DNA from: Coenobita brevimanus
Taxonomy: Eukaryota; Arthropoda; Malacostraca; Decapoda; Coenobitidae
Assembly (NCBI GenBank): GCA_032717465.1
Contig: CM064697.1
Span: forward strand, 1,921,001-1,985,000
DNA: 64,000 bases
Direction: 5' to 3'
Below the pieces are notes generated by a model. The model was not told the origin of the DNA. It saw only the letters and a list, made by a program, of their open reading frames with translations, and ran no database searches. The translations under genes were made by a program, and so were the position numbers. Each line of letters starts with the position of its first letter. The first letter of the stretch is position 1. This document shows positions 36,041 through 49,517 of the stretch, piece by piece.

Positions 36041-36469
36041 TTATTTCTTCACCCGAGTCCCCTCTCACATTTTGTATACTCTTCAGGCTTACTTGATGCG
36101 ATTGTTTGAAAGTAATACTGCATACTCTGTTGGACTTTTTTCAGTACAAAAATCCCTTCCTGCTTCGTGCTTGGATAGCACGAGTAAAGGTAAAGTTATA
36201 GCTCTCTTTCAAAGGAGATCCAGTCTTGCAGTTATCTCTTGCGGATTGATACAAAATACAGAGAATACACTCAGTTGCTCAGAAATCACCCACTCCAATA
36301 CCCATCAGTAATGTATCCGCCAGTAATGTATCCATCACATGTATCCGTCATTGCGCAATAAGGAGCAGGAGGCTGAGTGTGTAATAGCGGCTGGAGGTGT
36401 CTGTGTATGCAAGTCCCCCCTAATCCTTGGAGTAATGGAGGCTTTGTAGTGTAATCTCTGACACTGACC
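36041..36469. other. Spacer, nothing recognised
   Basis: A 95-codon frame at 36024-36311 starts in the minisatellite and has no recognisable domain. Confidence 0.35.
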
Positions 36470-37410
36470 CCTCCTCACATCTCATCCTCCACAGCCGCTT
36501 CAGTCCAAGTCTTCTGTCTTTCATAACACCCGCACCATCACCAACACCTCTCTTTTACGTCGCCACTACTGTCCCCCTCATGTCCTCACCGTACTCTCAC
36601 ATCCATAACATCCCCTCACATCCACAACATCCCCTCGCACCCACATCGTACCCTCACATCCACACCGTAGCTTTATATCCACACCGTCCCTTCACATTCA
36701 CATTGCGCATCCCTTACATTCACACCATCCCCACACATCCATACCACCCCCTAACATCCACACCACCCTCACACATCCCTAACACCCCTCACTTTCACAT
36801 CACCTTCATACACCCACACCACCCTTTCACATCCACACCACCCCCTTACATCCACACCACCCCCACATATCCATGCCACTCCCTCACATCCACATCATCT
36901 CTTCACATTCACATCTCCCCCACCTATCCTTACCACCATCTCACATCTACACCACCTCCTCACATTCATACCACCCCGTCACATCCACACCACCCCCACA
37001 TGTCCTTACTACCCTCTCACATCCACACTACATCCACACTTCCATACTACCTGCTTACATCCACACCACCCCGCACATTCACATCATCTACGCTCTGAAA
37101 CCCACACCACCCTCCATCATAAACACCACCTCAACATCCACACCGCGCAACATCATACCAACACTACTGCCACTGTCCAGACCACGCCCTAACACCCACA
37201 CCGCACCCCATGACATCCAGACTGTCCCATCACAGCCACACCGCTCCCCATCACATCCAACCGCACCTTTACACCTACACCGCATCCACTGTATTCAAAC
37301 AGTCCGCTTGTCCCCACCATCACATCCATACCACCCCCTCACGTCCACATCGTCTCCCGGCAAATACACACCACCCCCAGACACCCACGCCGCCTCCTGA
37401 TACCGCCCAC
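36470..37410 (+). repeat. Degenerate CCCTCACATCCACACCACC minisatellite
   Basis: About 0.9 kb of CACATCCACACCACCCCC-like units of roughly 18-20 bp. The plus strand is almost free of G. His/Pro/Thr/Ser frames of 172 and 175 codons are translations of the array. Confidence 0.88.
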
Positions 37411-37630
37411 ATCCTGACACCGTGCTGGCGTGACGTGCTCTATGCCACACCAGGATTTTGAGCAGAGTTTGTGCACGGGTTATCTCCGGATCTGACTCTA
37501 GTCGTGATGATGTTTCTCGTGACCTGACGTATTCATGGATTTCTGTCACCCTTCATGAATGCTGCTCTTCTTGAGGGGCTGAGATGCATATACCGTATTA
37601 TGGAGAGTGTCTTAGTGATGCTAGGAAGTC
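37411..37630. other. Short spacer
   Basis: No recognised element. Confidence 0.35.
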
Positions 37631-37816
37631 TTAACCCTTTCAGTATGAGAACTTTGCCGTCAACTGAATGAAACTGTCAGAGGTAATAGAAATGAAGTAA
37701 AGGTGTCATTCAACAGAAGGAGTAATGTAAACCGTTTTGAAGACCCTCACAACGAATTCTCTAATTTAAGTAAAATCCCCTTCTGGTAGCAGAAGTCATC
37801 ATACTGAAGGAGTTAA
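37631..37816 (+). mobile_element. Two tandem TTAACYCCTTC-family copies
   Basis: The first copy (37631-37725) has left end TTAACCCTTTCAGTATGAGA, core ACTGAATGAAACTGTCAG and right end GAAGGAGTAA. The second (to 37816) has core AAGTAAAATC and right end ATACTGAAGGAGTTAA. TTAA at the outer ends, followed by CCCTTT-type sequence, resembles piggyBac-derived miniature elements. Confidence 0.7.
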
Positions 37817-39149
37817 AGACATCTGCTTTTATTTGTTGTGGAGGATGAGTCTTACAACACAAAGCTACTTTAAGCTACTGTACTTGCCTCATTATCGCTT
37901 TATTATGAGTAAAATCAGTAAATACCGCATAGAGATGCAGAGGCATTGTAGATTATAGTTGGTTCTGTTAATATGCACAGTAATTTTGGTCATAGGCAGT
38001 AAATCATTATTGTTCATTCGCAGTTGGATTATGTTGCCCGGTACATTGGTTCTCGGTACAAGAACCGACACGATAAGTTGACTCTGATTGCTTTTCCCCA
38101 GTGGTACCGTATAATTTAACATCTGCTTGTAGGCGTTGCTGTGTATAATGACAGTGCTGGACAGCCAGTTCTAAAATCTGTCTGACTGTCGCATAACGCC
38201 AAATCCCATCATTTATCTGGAGTGATCATGTAATAATTATAGGAAACAATTATACATTTCAACGAGAGTACGTCATCTTAATTATGATTTTGCTTCCACC
38301 AAACTTCATTGAGGAAATACTGCCTGGCACTGGCTGAGAAGCTTGTGCATCCCAGTGATCATTAGGAGTATACTAGTGAGGTCTGTGGAAGAGACATTTC
38401 GAACTAGAGAGGTTTGATATAGCCTTCATTAACTCCTTCGCGTCAAGAGATTGCCCTAAATCTGAATAAAATCGTTTGAAGGGGGCCTGAATAAGATGCA
38501 AAAGACATCATTGTATTGAAGGGGTCAAAATAGTATACTTTGTCAACCAATCGCCTTATAGTCTCAGGCACCACAAATAGTTTTATATATTATATTATTT
38601 AGCTTGTAGTTTTTTAGACATGCTGCATCAAATGGAATGAACTGTTCATATTAAAAATTAGGTAAGGATGACATAGGCATATGATTATTTAGAGAAGCAA
38701 TGTTATGGTTATCGTCGCTGCTGTACTATTTTGCTTTTAGTCTAACTAGGCCTAAAATTACTACCCGAGCAACAGGTTAACACTTGAATATAATGCTAGT
38801 CACGAAGAAGTGATATGGAAATGATGTAGAGCCATAGTAAGCTTATTGTCTTATTGTCATTGGGCTATGCGAAATGAGCTCCAGAAAGACAAAAGTATGG
38901 GCCAGGCTAAGGTGAAAGAACTTCTATCCGCCATATATGTGGTCAGTTTTGTTGCAGGTCTATAATTTACACCCAAGCCATGCAATCACCAGGTCATACT
39001 TGGTCTGCTTAGTAGGCTCTTTAACACTATGTCTTCACAAGTTTATTTATATATGAGTAATATTAACTTGTGTTTTTTTTTATATCTTTGTTATAAATGT
39101 GCATAAAACACACAGAGGAATATCAGCGTAATATGCAAAATTAGTAGCT
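37817..39149. other. AT-rich spacer
   Basis: No gene recognised. It holds the separate miniature element at 38429-38528 and one minus frame of 76 codons (37892-38122) without recognisable motif. Confidence 0.35.
38429..38528 (+). mobile_element. TTAACYCCTTC miniature element, near-complete copy
   Basis: A 100-bp copy starting TTAACTCCTTCGCGTCAAGA, with core TCTGAATAAAATCGTTTG, and ending TATTGAAGGGGTCAA. The outer dozen bases are imperfectly inverted. No coding potential. It is the best-bounded copy in the window. Confidence 0.75.
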
Positions 39150-39432
39150 ATGTACACCAGGAAACCATTTACCGTACTGCGTTGGGTGGTAACCATATAA
39201 CCAAATTATGACGCCTGGTGGTTTAGTGGGTAATTCAGGTGCTCCAGTCGGATTGAGCTTGTGTAGTTTTATATCCAAGGGGTGATTGGGGTTTATTGCG
39301 CACGTAATGCCATTCAGGAATGAGTGAGGCTGGTCACTCTCATCTTAAATATCAGGACCAACTCGCCTTGCCTCGGGCTCCTACGCTTCTCAAGGGACGA
39401 CATAAGATTAGATGATAGATGGATGGATGGAA
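39150..39432 (-). repeat. Hairpin-core dispersed repeat, copy 4 (module 3 type, truncated)
   Basis: CAGGAAACCATTTACCG, then GGGTGGTAACCATATAACC, then module 3 in reverse (GGGGTTTATTGCGCACGTAA, GGCTGGTCACTCTCATC). Its 5' end joins a GATGGATGGATGG tetranucleotide repeat at about 39410-39432. The tail beyond the hairpin is missing. Confidence 0.8.
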
Positions 39433-40249
39433 AGAAGTTAGAAAATCTCGTAAGCCCACAGAATCAATAGTGAAAGAAAAGGTGCTAGAAAGCCTACCAA
39501 AGCACCATAGTCAATAACCAATTGCTAGAAATCCTCCTGATGAAAGAAAAAACTCATAAACCAAAATAATCAGTATCTAAGATGGAGGTATGAAAAAAAA
39601 TAATCCCACGGAAAGATAGTTAAAGGAGAGGTGAATGGAAGCCTTCTGATCCCAGGAGAATGCGTACCCCCCAAGTGCCACCACCAGCATCAGCAGCACC
39701 ATCCTGACGGAGATGTTGGCCCCGGTGAAGCGAGTGAGATGCCTGATATGATAAGCGCTGGAGTTGTTGCTTCAGTCACCCTCGCGTCTCGCATGGCTGG
39801 CTCCCTCACGCTGCCTCGCTTTTTGTCCATACACTTGTCAGCCGCTAAGAATATTGATGATGCCTTCTAACAAGCCCGAGTGTCTCTGTTTGTATGTTTT
39901 CGCGTTGTTGATCAGATAAAAGTTCATAAAAACGGATGCAGGGAAGAGGAAGCTTCAGTGGTACAAGAAAACAACTTTTTGATTTTTTTTTTTTTTTCGC
40001 GTCACGTCGTTCTTCCGACTCGTGCGGCTGATTCAAGAACACCTTATACTGGAGGAACAAAAAAAGAAAGAAAGAAAGAAAAAAAGGATTGAAATTAAGC
40101 ATGTATTTATAATTTTCTTAACTGAGTCGGGAATTTTGTTTTAGCCAAGGATAACGAGTTGTTTTTGCTCGGCCAGGGTATTAAATATGTCTCTAATGAC
40201 GCATCAGAGGAATTACGATTGAATCTCCTCGGGTGTTGCAAGGGCCACT
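39433..40249. other. Spacer, nothing recognised
   Basis: A-rich and mixed sequence. The 79-codon frame at 39631-39870 has no recognisable domain. A poly(T) run lies at about 39983-39998 and an AAAGAAAG run near 40062-40085. Confidence 0.35.
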
Positions 40250-40900
40250 ACCGAGCGAGGATGTGACACAATAGAACTTGGATATGACATCAGAATGCAT
40301 GTGTCCTTACCGTTTTGCCCGTACATTGTGCATCTGAGGGTATTAGTTTTATTTGACACATCTGAGCCTGGGTATGTTATGTGCATGTGTCCTTACCGTT
40401 TTGCCAATACATTGTGCATGTGAGGGTATTAGTTTTATTTGACACATCTGAGCCTGGGTATGTTATGTGCATGTGTCCTTACCGTTTTGCCAATACATTG
40501 TGCATGTGAGGGTATTAGTTTTATTTGACACATCTGAGCCTGGGTATGTTATGTGCATGTGTCCTTACAGTTTTGCCTACACACTGAACATCCTAGGGTA
40601 TTTATTATATCAAAGAACATGACACATCTGGACTTGGGTATGTTATTAGAATGTTTGTTTTTATCTTTTGTGAGAATATTGAACTCATGAAGGTTGTGGT
40701 AAAAAAATGACATCTGAAACTGAGTTTAACATCGGAATGCCAGCTTTATCGTTTTGCAAGTACAGGACACAGGGATAGAACTGGTATCGAAAAACTTTAA
40801 TTATCCGTCTTGCAAGCGTTGAATGTACCGGGATACTAATGATTTAGAACTTAGAGTTACACTTTTGCGCGTGCCTATAATTTGCTGTTGGTTTTGATAT
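40250..40900 (+). repeat. 86-bp tandem repeat with decayed flanks
   Basis: GTGTCCTTACCGTTTTGCC or a variant starts at 40301, 40387, 40473 and 40559, exactly 86 bp apart. The two middle units look identical. Outward, increasingly diverged units can still be traced by GACACATCTG, TGGGTATGTTAT and CGTTTTGCAAG to about 40900. Confidence 0.9.
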
Positions 40901-41400
40901 CAAAAGGCTTACGGTACAGCTTTCTTTCTTGTAAGCGATGGATACCTGACGTTGATTAGTTATGACATTTATGACATTATATACTTACCGGTTAGAGAGT
41001 GCTGAACACTTAAAAATAGTTGTGACGTGAGAGCTTGTCTTTCCACAATTTTGTGATTATTGAAGATTCGGAATATAATATTGACAAGGAATTGGTTTCG
41101 CCACATTATTTACACTGACCACGTGAAATTAATGAGGCATGACATGTAATTTGTTCTTATCTTTTGTAAGAAAGAGTTAAGACATCCGAGAGCTGGTACT
41201 TTTATCATTTTAGCGAGAACTTAACACACACACAGTCCTAATCGTTTTGCGTTGGCTGATCAACTGAAGTTATTTGTGTCGTCTTTAGCTTTTACTTACT
41301 TCATGCGGAATACTCCAATTTTCTTATAATTATAGCCATTTACATATTACTCATCGCCGTTTCCTGTCTGTGATGGCCTTGTGAACATAATCACCAAGGA
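40901..41400. other. Spacer, possible further decayed units
   Basis: Isolated CATTTTAGCGAGAACTTAAC and CGTTTTGCG phrases may be remnants of the 86-bp array. Otherwise nothing recognised. Confidence 0.3.
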
Positions 41401-41734
41401 TTTTTGTCCTAGCTCTGTTCACGGCCTCTCCTCCAGTGAGTGCCATAACATATCATCTCTCATACTCGTACGTTCTCTTATTAATTACCTTCTGCTCTTG
41501 GTCTTCCCCTCCCCCCCATCTCCTTCCACTCACCCTACTCTCATACATTCTTATTGTCACTCACTCACTCACTGGCTCACTAACTCTCGCTCTCCATTTT
41601 CTCTGTCTGACTTTCTCCACTCTTGCATTTACATTTCTGTTTTTCTTATGTGATCTTATTGTTTATGCCACTTTTTTCTTCGTTGCATACTTCCATTAAT
41701 TCATTTTCCGTTTATTTATTTATGTATTTATTTT
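41401..41734 (+). other. Pyrimidine-rich spacer
   Basis: CT-rich sequence with CACTCACTCACTGGCTCAC at about 41560. The hydrophobic open frames here are composition-driven. Confidence 0.4.
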
Positions 41735-42170
41735 TCAAGCAACACTACCTACCACGTATACAGCTGAACATTCTCCATTCTGTTTTGTGTGACCACATTT
41801 CCTATCCTTGCAGTCGTCGAACACCATCACATTTCTGTTGCCTACGTTTGCTTTTGAATTACAGCTTTCACATACATGTTACCAAATTCTTGTACTGACC
41901 CAGGCTCTGACTCTTCTACTTATCCGCCATCAGCACTGCATCAGCTGCAAACAGAAGCGGTGACAGCTCCTATTCATTGCCTCCTTTCCCCAGAACACAC
42001 TCCTTCTCTCTTGTTCTTACTTTCACATCTCTAAGAAATCGATCCAGTATTTAAGTTGAACCTCCCATACACGCCATCATTCTTCCTCACACCTATTTAT
42101 GCTTCATCCTGCTAAGTCTGGATGGCTTTTAGTAGACTTTCACAATGTATACCTATGCCACTTTCCCTAA
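41735..42170 (-). pseudogene. RTE-like LINE reverse transcriptase fragment
   Basis: Read on the minus strand, the sequence gives a degraded version of the RT palm region of an RTE-like non-LTR retrotransposon. The pieces, in order, are a GVR segment near 42080, LDRFLRDVKVRT, a weak segment, then LSPLLFAADAVLMADK (41925-41966) and further on NVGNRNVMVF. The catalytic FADD box reads FAAD at 41940-41951, so one catalytic Asp is replaced. Several stop codons and frame changes interrupt it. In active elements this enzyme primes cDNA synthesis from nicked target DNA; this copy cannot. The clade assignment is from recognition of the motif context and is not certain. Confidence 0.6.
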
Positions 42171-42284
42171 ATGCCTGTCGATCCACGGTACTTTACTTAT
42201 ATACCACCTTCACAAAAATCCATCTTTCTATCCATCCATATTACTTTATTTTCTCCTGCTCCTCATCCTTCTCTGCTTCTTTCA

Positions 42285-43124
<840 letters not shown>

Positions 43125-43250
43125 CTTCTCCATCACTTCCACTACCACCACCTGCTTCTCCATCACTCTCACTACCACCACCTGCTTCTCCATCACTCAC
43201 ACTACCACCACCTGCTTCTCCATCTCTTCCACATCCACCACCTGCCTCTC
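43125..43250 (+). repeat. 30-bp minisatellite, four units
   Basis: CTTCTCCATCACT plus CACTACCACCACCTG begins at 43125, 43155, 43185 and 43215. Because 30 is divisible by three, all frames stay open. A 74-codon frame (43070-43294) reads a 10-residue Pro/Ser-rich repeat. I see no start context, splice site or flanking coding signal to make it a gene. Confidence 0.9.
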
Positions 43251-45524
43251 CATTTGATACCGACGTATATCCAACACAAAAACATATATACTAATTCATC
43301 AATTATAATACAGCAGGAGGTAAGCACGACCTAGCCTTACTTACCCAAATGTCTAAATTCAACGTCTTATGAAAATACTGATCAAGTGTCGGAGTAAAAT
43401 GAGTGTCGAACGCAGAGAAGTTAATTGAGTTTCTTCATTTTCCCTGGCTAATTTCCACATCTTAATATTTCCTAATTTTGGCATCTCCCGGGTAAGGTTG
43501 GACTGAGTGAATGCGCACCTGTGTTTTGCCTGAAATGCCTCTGAGTGGAAGAAAACTAAAAAAAAGTATTCGCGAACCGGGCGACCTCGGACCCAAGGTG
43601 ATTAGGCCGGCAGCAAGCAAGGTGTGGAGGGAGGGGAGTGGGGGAGGAGAGGGGAGGAGCGAGAGGGGAGAGGGGAGAGGGATGTTAGTGTAGATGTTTT
43701 TCAAGGTGGGTGGATGTTTTCGGCTGGTTCTTGTAATGGACGGACGCTGATTTTCATGCCCAGCGTCACTGTGTATTTCGTGTACTGTGTCTTTTGGTGT
43801 GTTCTGGGAGATGTAAGAAGGATTGAGATGTTTTGCTGGTGATGGGATATATTTTTTTGTTTCTCTCTCTCTTTCTCTCTCCATTGGTTAGGAGGCTCAT
43901 CTTCAAGGCTTATTGGCCCATTCACTTGTGACACATGTGACACTCATTACGAATTCATTATGCACACACCTGACTGAAGAGCCGAGGGATGTCGCATGTT
44001 CGCTTCTTCTGTTGGTCGTATTTTATTCCAGTTGAAGCCAGACGATTTTATTCAACTGAGAGGGAGTCATACGAACAGAAGAGTGTTTAACAGGTAGCCG
44101 TATGATGAATGTATAGAGAAGCTGATATATAAAGGCCAAACCCGGGACTCTTGTATCTCCGACTGCCTGAATATACCTCTGCATGGTTTGCTGGTGATGA
44201 TGATGATGATGATGATGATGATACGTGTAGAATTTAAGGATGATGCAAAATATGATTCTAACGTTTCTGGTGATGAAGGGTTATTTTGAACTGTAAATTG
44301 ATATGCCATAGTGATGACGATTGTGAAGTGTTCAGCGTTTTGGCGGCTGAAATTGTCGTGGTATTTTCAGCTAGGATGCTTTCTTGATAATGGCAGATAG
44401 GGCTGGGGCGAAGTTTTAAGAGCTTCAGTGGTGCTAATTATGGTGGTGATATTTGGATGCCTTCAATATATATATGTGTGTCAGTGATAGCAGTTGAACT
44501 TTGTAGCGATAGCAGTAGACCTCATGTTCCAGTTGTTGCGATAGTTTCAATATTTTGGTAATGGTGGTGATGACAGTAACTGATGATACAAACGACCATC
44601 TTGGGTCCGGCCTCTTAGAGTATCTGGGAACTTATCACACGATGGATTTTCGTAACGGTCTTCCTAGATGAAGCCTACGCCCTTTCCTAGGATTCATTCT
44701 CATATACAAACAAAACGTATCTGATAATAGCAAGATCGAAGCAACATTGCAAACATTTAACTCCCCCAGTGCGAGACATTTGCCTGATTTCGAATCGGTC
44801 ATTCATAATGCGCGTCTCGGTCAACCTTCTTAAAGTGTAGCCAGTCAAATGCCAGGAGAATAAGATAAGGACGGAGGGCGGGAGACAGTGAGCGCACAAT
44901 TTATAGACAGCTTGTATTTACAACTATCTCTCTATCTGTATCAGTCCGTATGAGGTCCGCTGCAGGACAGGACCCTCTCTTTGGAGGGAGAGTGATAGCA
45001 GACCATTTGCTTGCCAAGTACAAATCAGGCAGTGTTGTCTGTAGAGGAGGTGGTGTATGTGAAAGTCAGAGAGTTGTGTTGGCTAAGTTTGTAGGCGTCA
45101 AACTTTTGTCATCAGTATGAATTATTGCGTGCGAGCATTTGCTTGCTTTTAAAACGACATACACAGGACACGCACACATCTTGAGACGAATGAGCTCAGA
45201 TGACTGTTCAAATCTTTGTTGCTGAAGCATCAGACACCCTGTTCATGATACATAATAATCATAGCAAAGCTTCTATTGCCTTTTAATTAACACTGTATTT
45301 AGTTGAGCCATGAGTGCCGGGTATATATGAAATCGAATCCAGCCTACCTTTGTTATTTGCAAGTTGCAGCGCTTTCTGCCTTAAGAAGCCTTGAATCAGT
45401 CAGTTCATGTCAAATGTTGACTCTTACAGAACTATATAACTCGAGGTGACTCCTCTAGTACTTCCCAATGATGACAGGCCACGAGCCATTTACTAATAAG
45501 GAGCAGCGTCGTCCGTAATAAAAA
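43251..45524. other. Spacer with minor repeats
   Basis: Purine-rich patch at about 43620-43690. Reverse-orientation TTAACYCCTTC-family cores at about 44015-44065 (CAGACGATTTTATTCAACTG). (GAT)n at 44196-44222. A further family left end (TTTAACTCCCCCAGTGCGAG) near 44757. No gene recognised. Confidence 0.45.
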
Positions 45525-45960
45525 GTTGTTGTTGATCAACCCCTGGCTGTCTGGCTGAGCAGACCCATCAACCGCAGACAAGCAAGGGCCCCTATAGGGC
45601 CGTCCCATGCAGTGAACTGAGGCTCCTATGTGGGCGACAGGGCCTCGCCACAGCGAGGCGCGGGGAAAAGTGTGGAGCTTTGGTCTTTGAATGGACGCCG
45701 CATTTGCGGCTCTTCACCAAGTTAACAAGGGTACATAGCAGGCTCCACTTCATTTTTTTTTTTTTTTTTATATATATATGGTTACCACCCATCTTGCAAA
45801 TGGTTTCCTGTGTTACAGGAAACCAACAGGCTTGTCACTCAGTGTAGAGCCACCTGAAAATGAAAGAAGAATAGTAAAACGTAACATGAGGAAACGATAC
45901 AAGTGGGAAGAGAGGGAGACAGACAAAGAAACGGAACGATCAAGATGGTGGAAGGAATAA
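45525..45960 (+). repeat. Hairpin-core dispersed repeat, copy 5 (module 1 type)
   Basis: It starts after GTTGTTGTTGATC and continues with module 1 (GCAGACCCATCAACCGCAGA). The small stem reads GCCTCGC/GCGAGGC at 45642-45659, followed by GAATGGACGCCGCATTTGCG. A T-run leads into TATATATATGGTTACCACCC. The core hairpin is AAATGGTTTCCTG with partner CAGGAAACCAA, then TTGTCACTCAGTGTAGAGCC. The tail is diverged after about 45855. Confidence 0.8.
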
Positions 45961-46717
45961 AACGCTAAAAGCCAATCCCATGTTATCCCTTAACTACGGT
46001 AATTTTGATCAATTAATGGCAGGAGACCGACTGAGCAACTGCTAAAAATAAATAGTCAGAACCTCCACTCACCCCTAACGTTAGAAGGTACAAACACCAC
46101 GCGTGCAAAGGTTTGGTCATCACTCCTACTGCTGTGTTGCGTGGGTTGCAGTGTGGAGATAGACGGTGTTTCCGGGTTAAGTTTCGGTATGGGTGGTCTT
46201 GCCGAGTCGTAAGTTACAACACGCATTTACGAGCAAATTTGGCGGCGCCCACGTTTTTGAGGATCGCATGGTAATAAGATACGAGTGGCGAGGCTGAGTT
46301 GAGAAAGCCGTTCAGAGGTACACCTGCCTTGGAGTACCTGCCGACCCACCTGGCCCCACACCTAGTAATTATTTGTTTTAGGTAGAAGTACATAGTGATA
46401 GTGATGATTAATTTTTATGGCTAATATTTTCATTGATTTGTGACAGAGTGAGAGAGGAGAGAGAGAATTGGCTCACTTAAAATATAGACATTTGACGCTA
46501 CGGCGAATTTTAGACAAGTGGAGTGGCTGAAAAGACTTAATTGTAGGAAGAAGTATTTCATAATATTGGCTTTCATTTTTCCAGTATGATTTTAAGGGAT
46601 TTTCTTATTACATACTAAGAATTACCAAAATACATATATATATTTTTTTATATACTTCGTGCGTTTATTTTCAGATTCTTTTTTCGCACAGGCATTTACT
46701 CGTACATAGTCACCATC

Positions 46718-46720
<3 letters not shown>
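45961..46720. other. Spacer, nothing recognised
   Basis: Mixed composition. No gene or recognised element. Confidence 0.35.

Positions 46721-46801
<81 letters not shown>
46721..46801 (+). repeat. (AC)40 microsatellite
   Basis: Uninterrupted AC run of about 81 bp. Confidence 0.97.
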
Positions 46802-46909
46802 ATGCTTCCTGATGCGCAAATAGTGTACAGTTTATTCTCATACGTGTACATACTCCAACAAATTATCATACTTCTAATACACACACATGCCCCTACCCCC
46901 CCCACACAC

Positions 46910-46962
46910 ATTGTCTGTCTGTCTGTCTCTGTTATGTCTGTCTGTCTGTCTGTCTGACTCTT

Positions 46963-47013
<51 letters not shown>

Positions 47014-47125
47014 CAATGCATGGCATGTGTATCTCTGTATCCATCCATTCATCAATCAATCAATCATTCAATCTGTCTATCTATCAATCTGTCTATCTAA
47101 CTATCTGTCTATCAATCTATCTATC

Positions 47126-47166
<41 letters not shown>
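46910..47166 (+). repeat. Compound (CTGT)n (CT)n (ATCT)n (GT)n microsatellite
   Basis: CTGT units at about 46914-46955, CT to 46982, TATC to about 47012, degenerate ATCTGTCT/ATCAATC to 47128, then (GT)n at 47130-47166. Confidence 0.95.
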
Positions 47167-47168
<2 letters not shown>

Positions 47169-47574
47169 TTACCTGCGTCATCTCCATAAGTAAAATATAC
47201 ATGACTCAGGACATTAACTAGACACTCCCCTAACTGAGTGCAGCATTCCTCACCGCTTCCCCATTATCTGTAAGAACTTCATGCTTAGCCGTTTTCATGC
47301 TGGAGTATTTGTATGACATGTCGGTGGATCATACGAAAAATCAGTCAAGAGCTCTGATGAAATATGTCCCCAAAGTAATTCCTACCCCAGAACGGGATCT
47401 GTTTCTCCTTTCTGACAGCAGTTTAATACTACTACACCTGACGACCACATCCCCTACACCTAAATTTTTATGTTTATCTATATCCATATCTCTGCCTGTC
47501 AGTTTCTGTCTCTGTAACATGAATTCTGAGTAGAGCGTACATTTACATAGGATCGAGTTAGTGATCATACTGTA

Positions 47575-47575
<1 letters not shown>

Positions 47576-47663
<88 letters not shown>
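47576..47663 (+). repeat. (CA)44 microsatellite
   Basis: Uninterrupted CA run of about 88 bp. Confidence 0.97.
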
Positions 47664-47666
<3 letters not shown>

Positions 47667-47853
47667 CACCTGAAATAAGGGGAAAAGTGGGACGGTTGAA
47701 GTTAGGCGAGAGAAATCGAGGGTAATAGGAGCCACGCCCTTGAGTGGAGTGTCTGGCGGCAGTCCATCATGTAATGGCATTGTCGGCGGGAACTGTTCTT
47801 TGTCTACCTCAAATTGCAGAGAACAGACGTGGGGGTTCTCTCACGTGCGGCTT

Positions 47854-48415
<562 letters not shown>

Positions 48416-48420
48416 CTTAG

Positions 48421-49470
48421 TGTCACGGGGTTTTTAAAATAGCTCGGTAATTTTGATATATAAATGGTTAAATATTATTCAATTTGATAATAATATTCAA
48501 TAATATTGAAGAGCAGAGACAATGATTGTCTTGCTACATCAAGCAACGATTACTTTACGCTGATTTGCTAAGATTCTCTAAGAACGAGAATTTATAAACT
48601 TTCTCAACAGTACTCAGCAGAGACTAATTACTCACAATTGCTGAATTACTGTACTGTTAGCCTCTGGAGAAAGTTACATCACCCCTGACAATAAATAACT
48701 AATACTAATAATAATAACATCAGGTTCTTGCTGATGCATTAACTCCTGGCACAACGGATTTTAAGTTAATACAAGACTGGTCTAAGTACCAGTTATGAAT
48801 AGTAAAACGTTTATGCAAGCTAGAGCTTATATGGAAAATAAGCTTAATTATGGAGAAATGAAACAAGACTTACTCTACATTAAGCTCAAGAAATAGAACT
48901 GTTAAATTTATTAATTACAAAAACAAATTTAACATTACATTTCAAATCAAATTAAATGAGACGCACTCGCTCACTCACACAGAAGCTAAATACTTACGCC
49001 TAGGGAAAAACACCTTAACTAAGCTCTTAAAACTACAAAATACACAAAAGAAATACCAGTCGATGAATGCTATGTATCACCAGTAAGGTGGGAGGACTGG
49101 ATTAACTGTCTAGTGGAGCTTGGGGTGCTAGCTGACCTCTCCACTTCTGAGCACAGAACCTTTCTCCGCCACAGCAAACACAAGACTGAATTCAAATAAT
49201 GCATAAGCAGTACGCACAGGCCACCGGAAGAAGGCGTGGCTAACGGTTGAATGAAGCAGAGGCAAACGATAAAGAAATAATTGTATCGCTCAGTAGCGCA
49301 CTTAGTGACGTGCATTAAATCGGTCACTTTTTGAAAAACGGTGACGAATTATTTGAAAAGTATACCCCGGAATGGAGAGAGAAACGGTTAACTGAGCGAT
49401 ACACAGTGAGTTTTCCACTAATAGTTCGTGGCTTCTCACAAAAAGAAATGTCGCGAATTGATTCGTGACA
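48421..49470 (-). repeat. 3' LTR (left copy on the plus strand)
   Basis: 1050 bp, TGTCACGGGG to ATTCGTGACA. It differs from the other LTR by about one substitution and five one-base run-length changes by eye. In the transcribed direction an AATAAA is present at about 48904-48912, a possible poly(A) signal. Confidence 0.97.
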
Positions 49471-49517
49471 TTACGCCCCATGAAAATTAAATCTTTCTTC
49501 CTTCAGAAGAAAGATTT
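49471..49517 (-). promoter_or_regulatory. Polypurine-tract-like end plus a 12-bp hairpin
   Basis: In transcript sense the sequence CATGGGGCGTAA abuts the 3' LTR, where plus-strand priming is expected. Just upstream lies a perfect inverted repeat: AAATCTTTCTTC at 49489-49500, its complement at 49506-49517, and a 5-base loop CTTCA. One arm is the purine-rich GAAGAAAGATTT. The hairpin could position the priming site, but that is inference. Confidence 0.6.

Noticed and set aside
36580..37400. Frames of 172 and 175 codons resembling a His/Pro-rich secreted protein
   Set aside because: Both read the same degenerate minisatellite in different frames.
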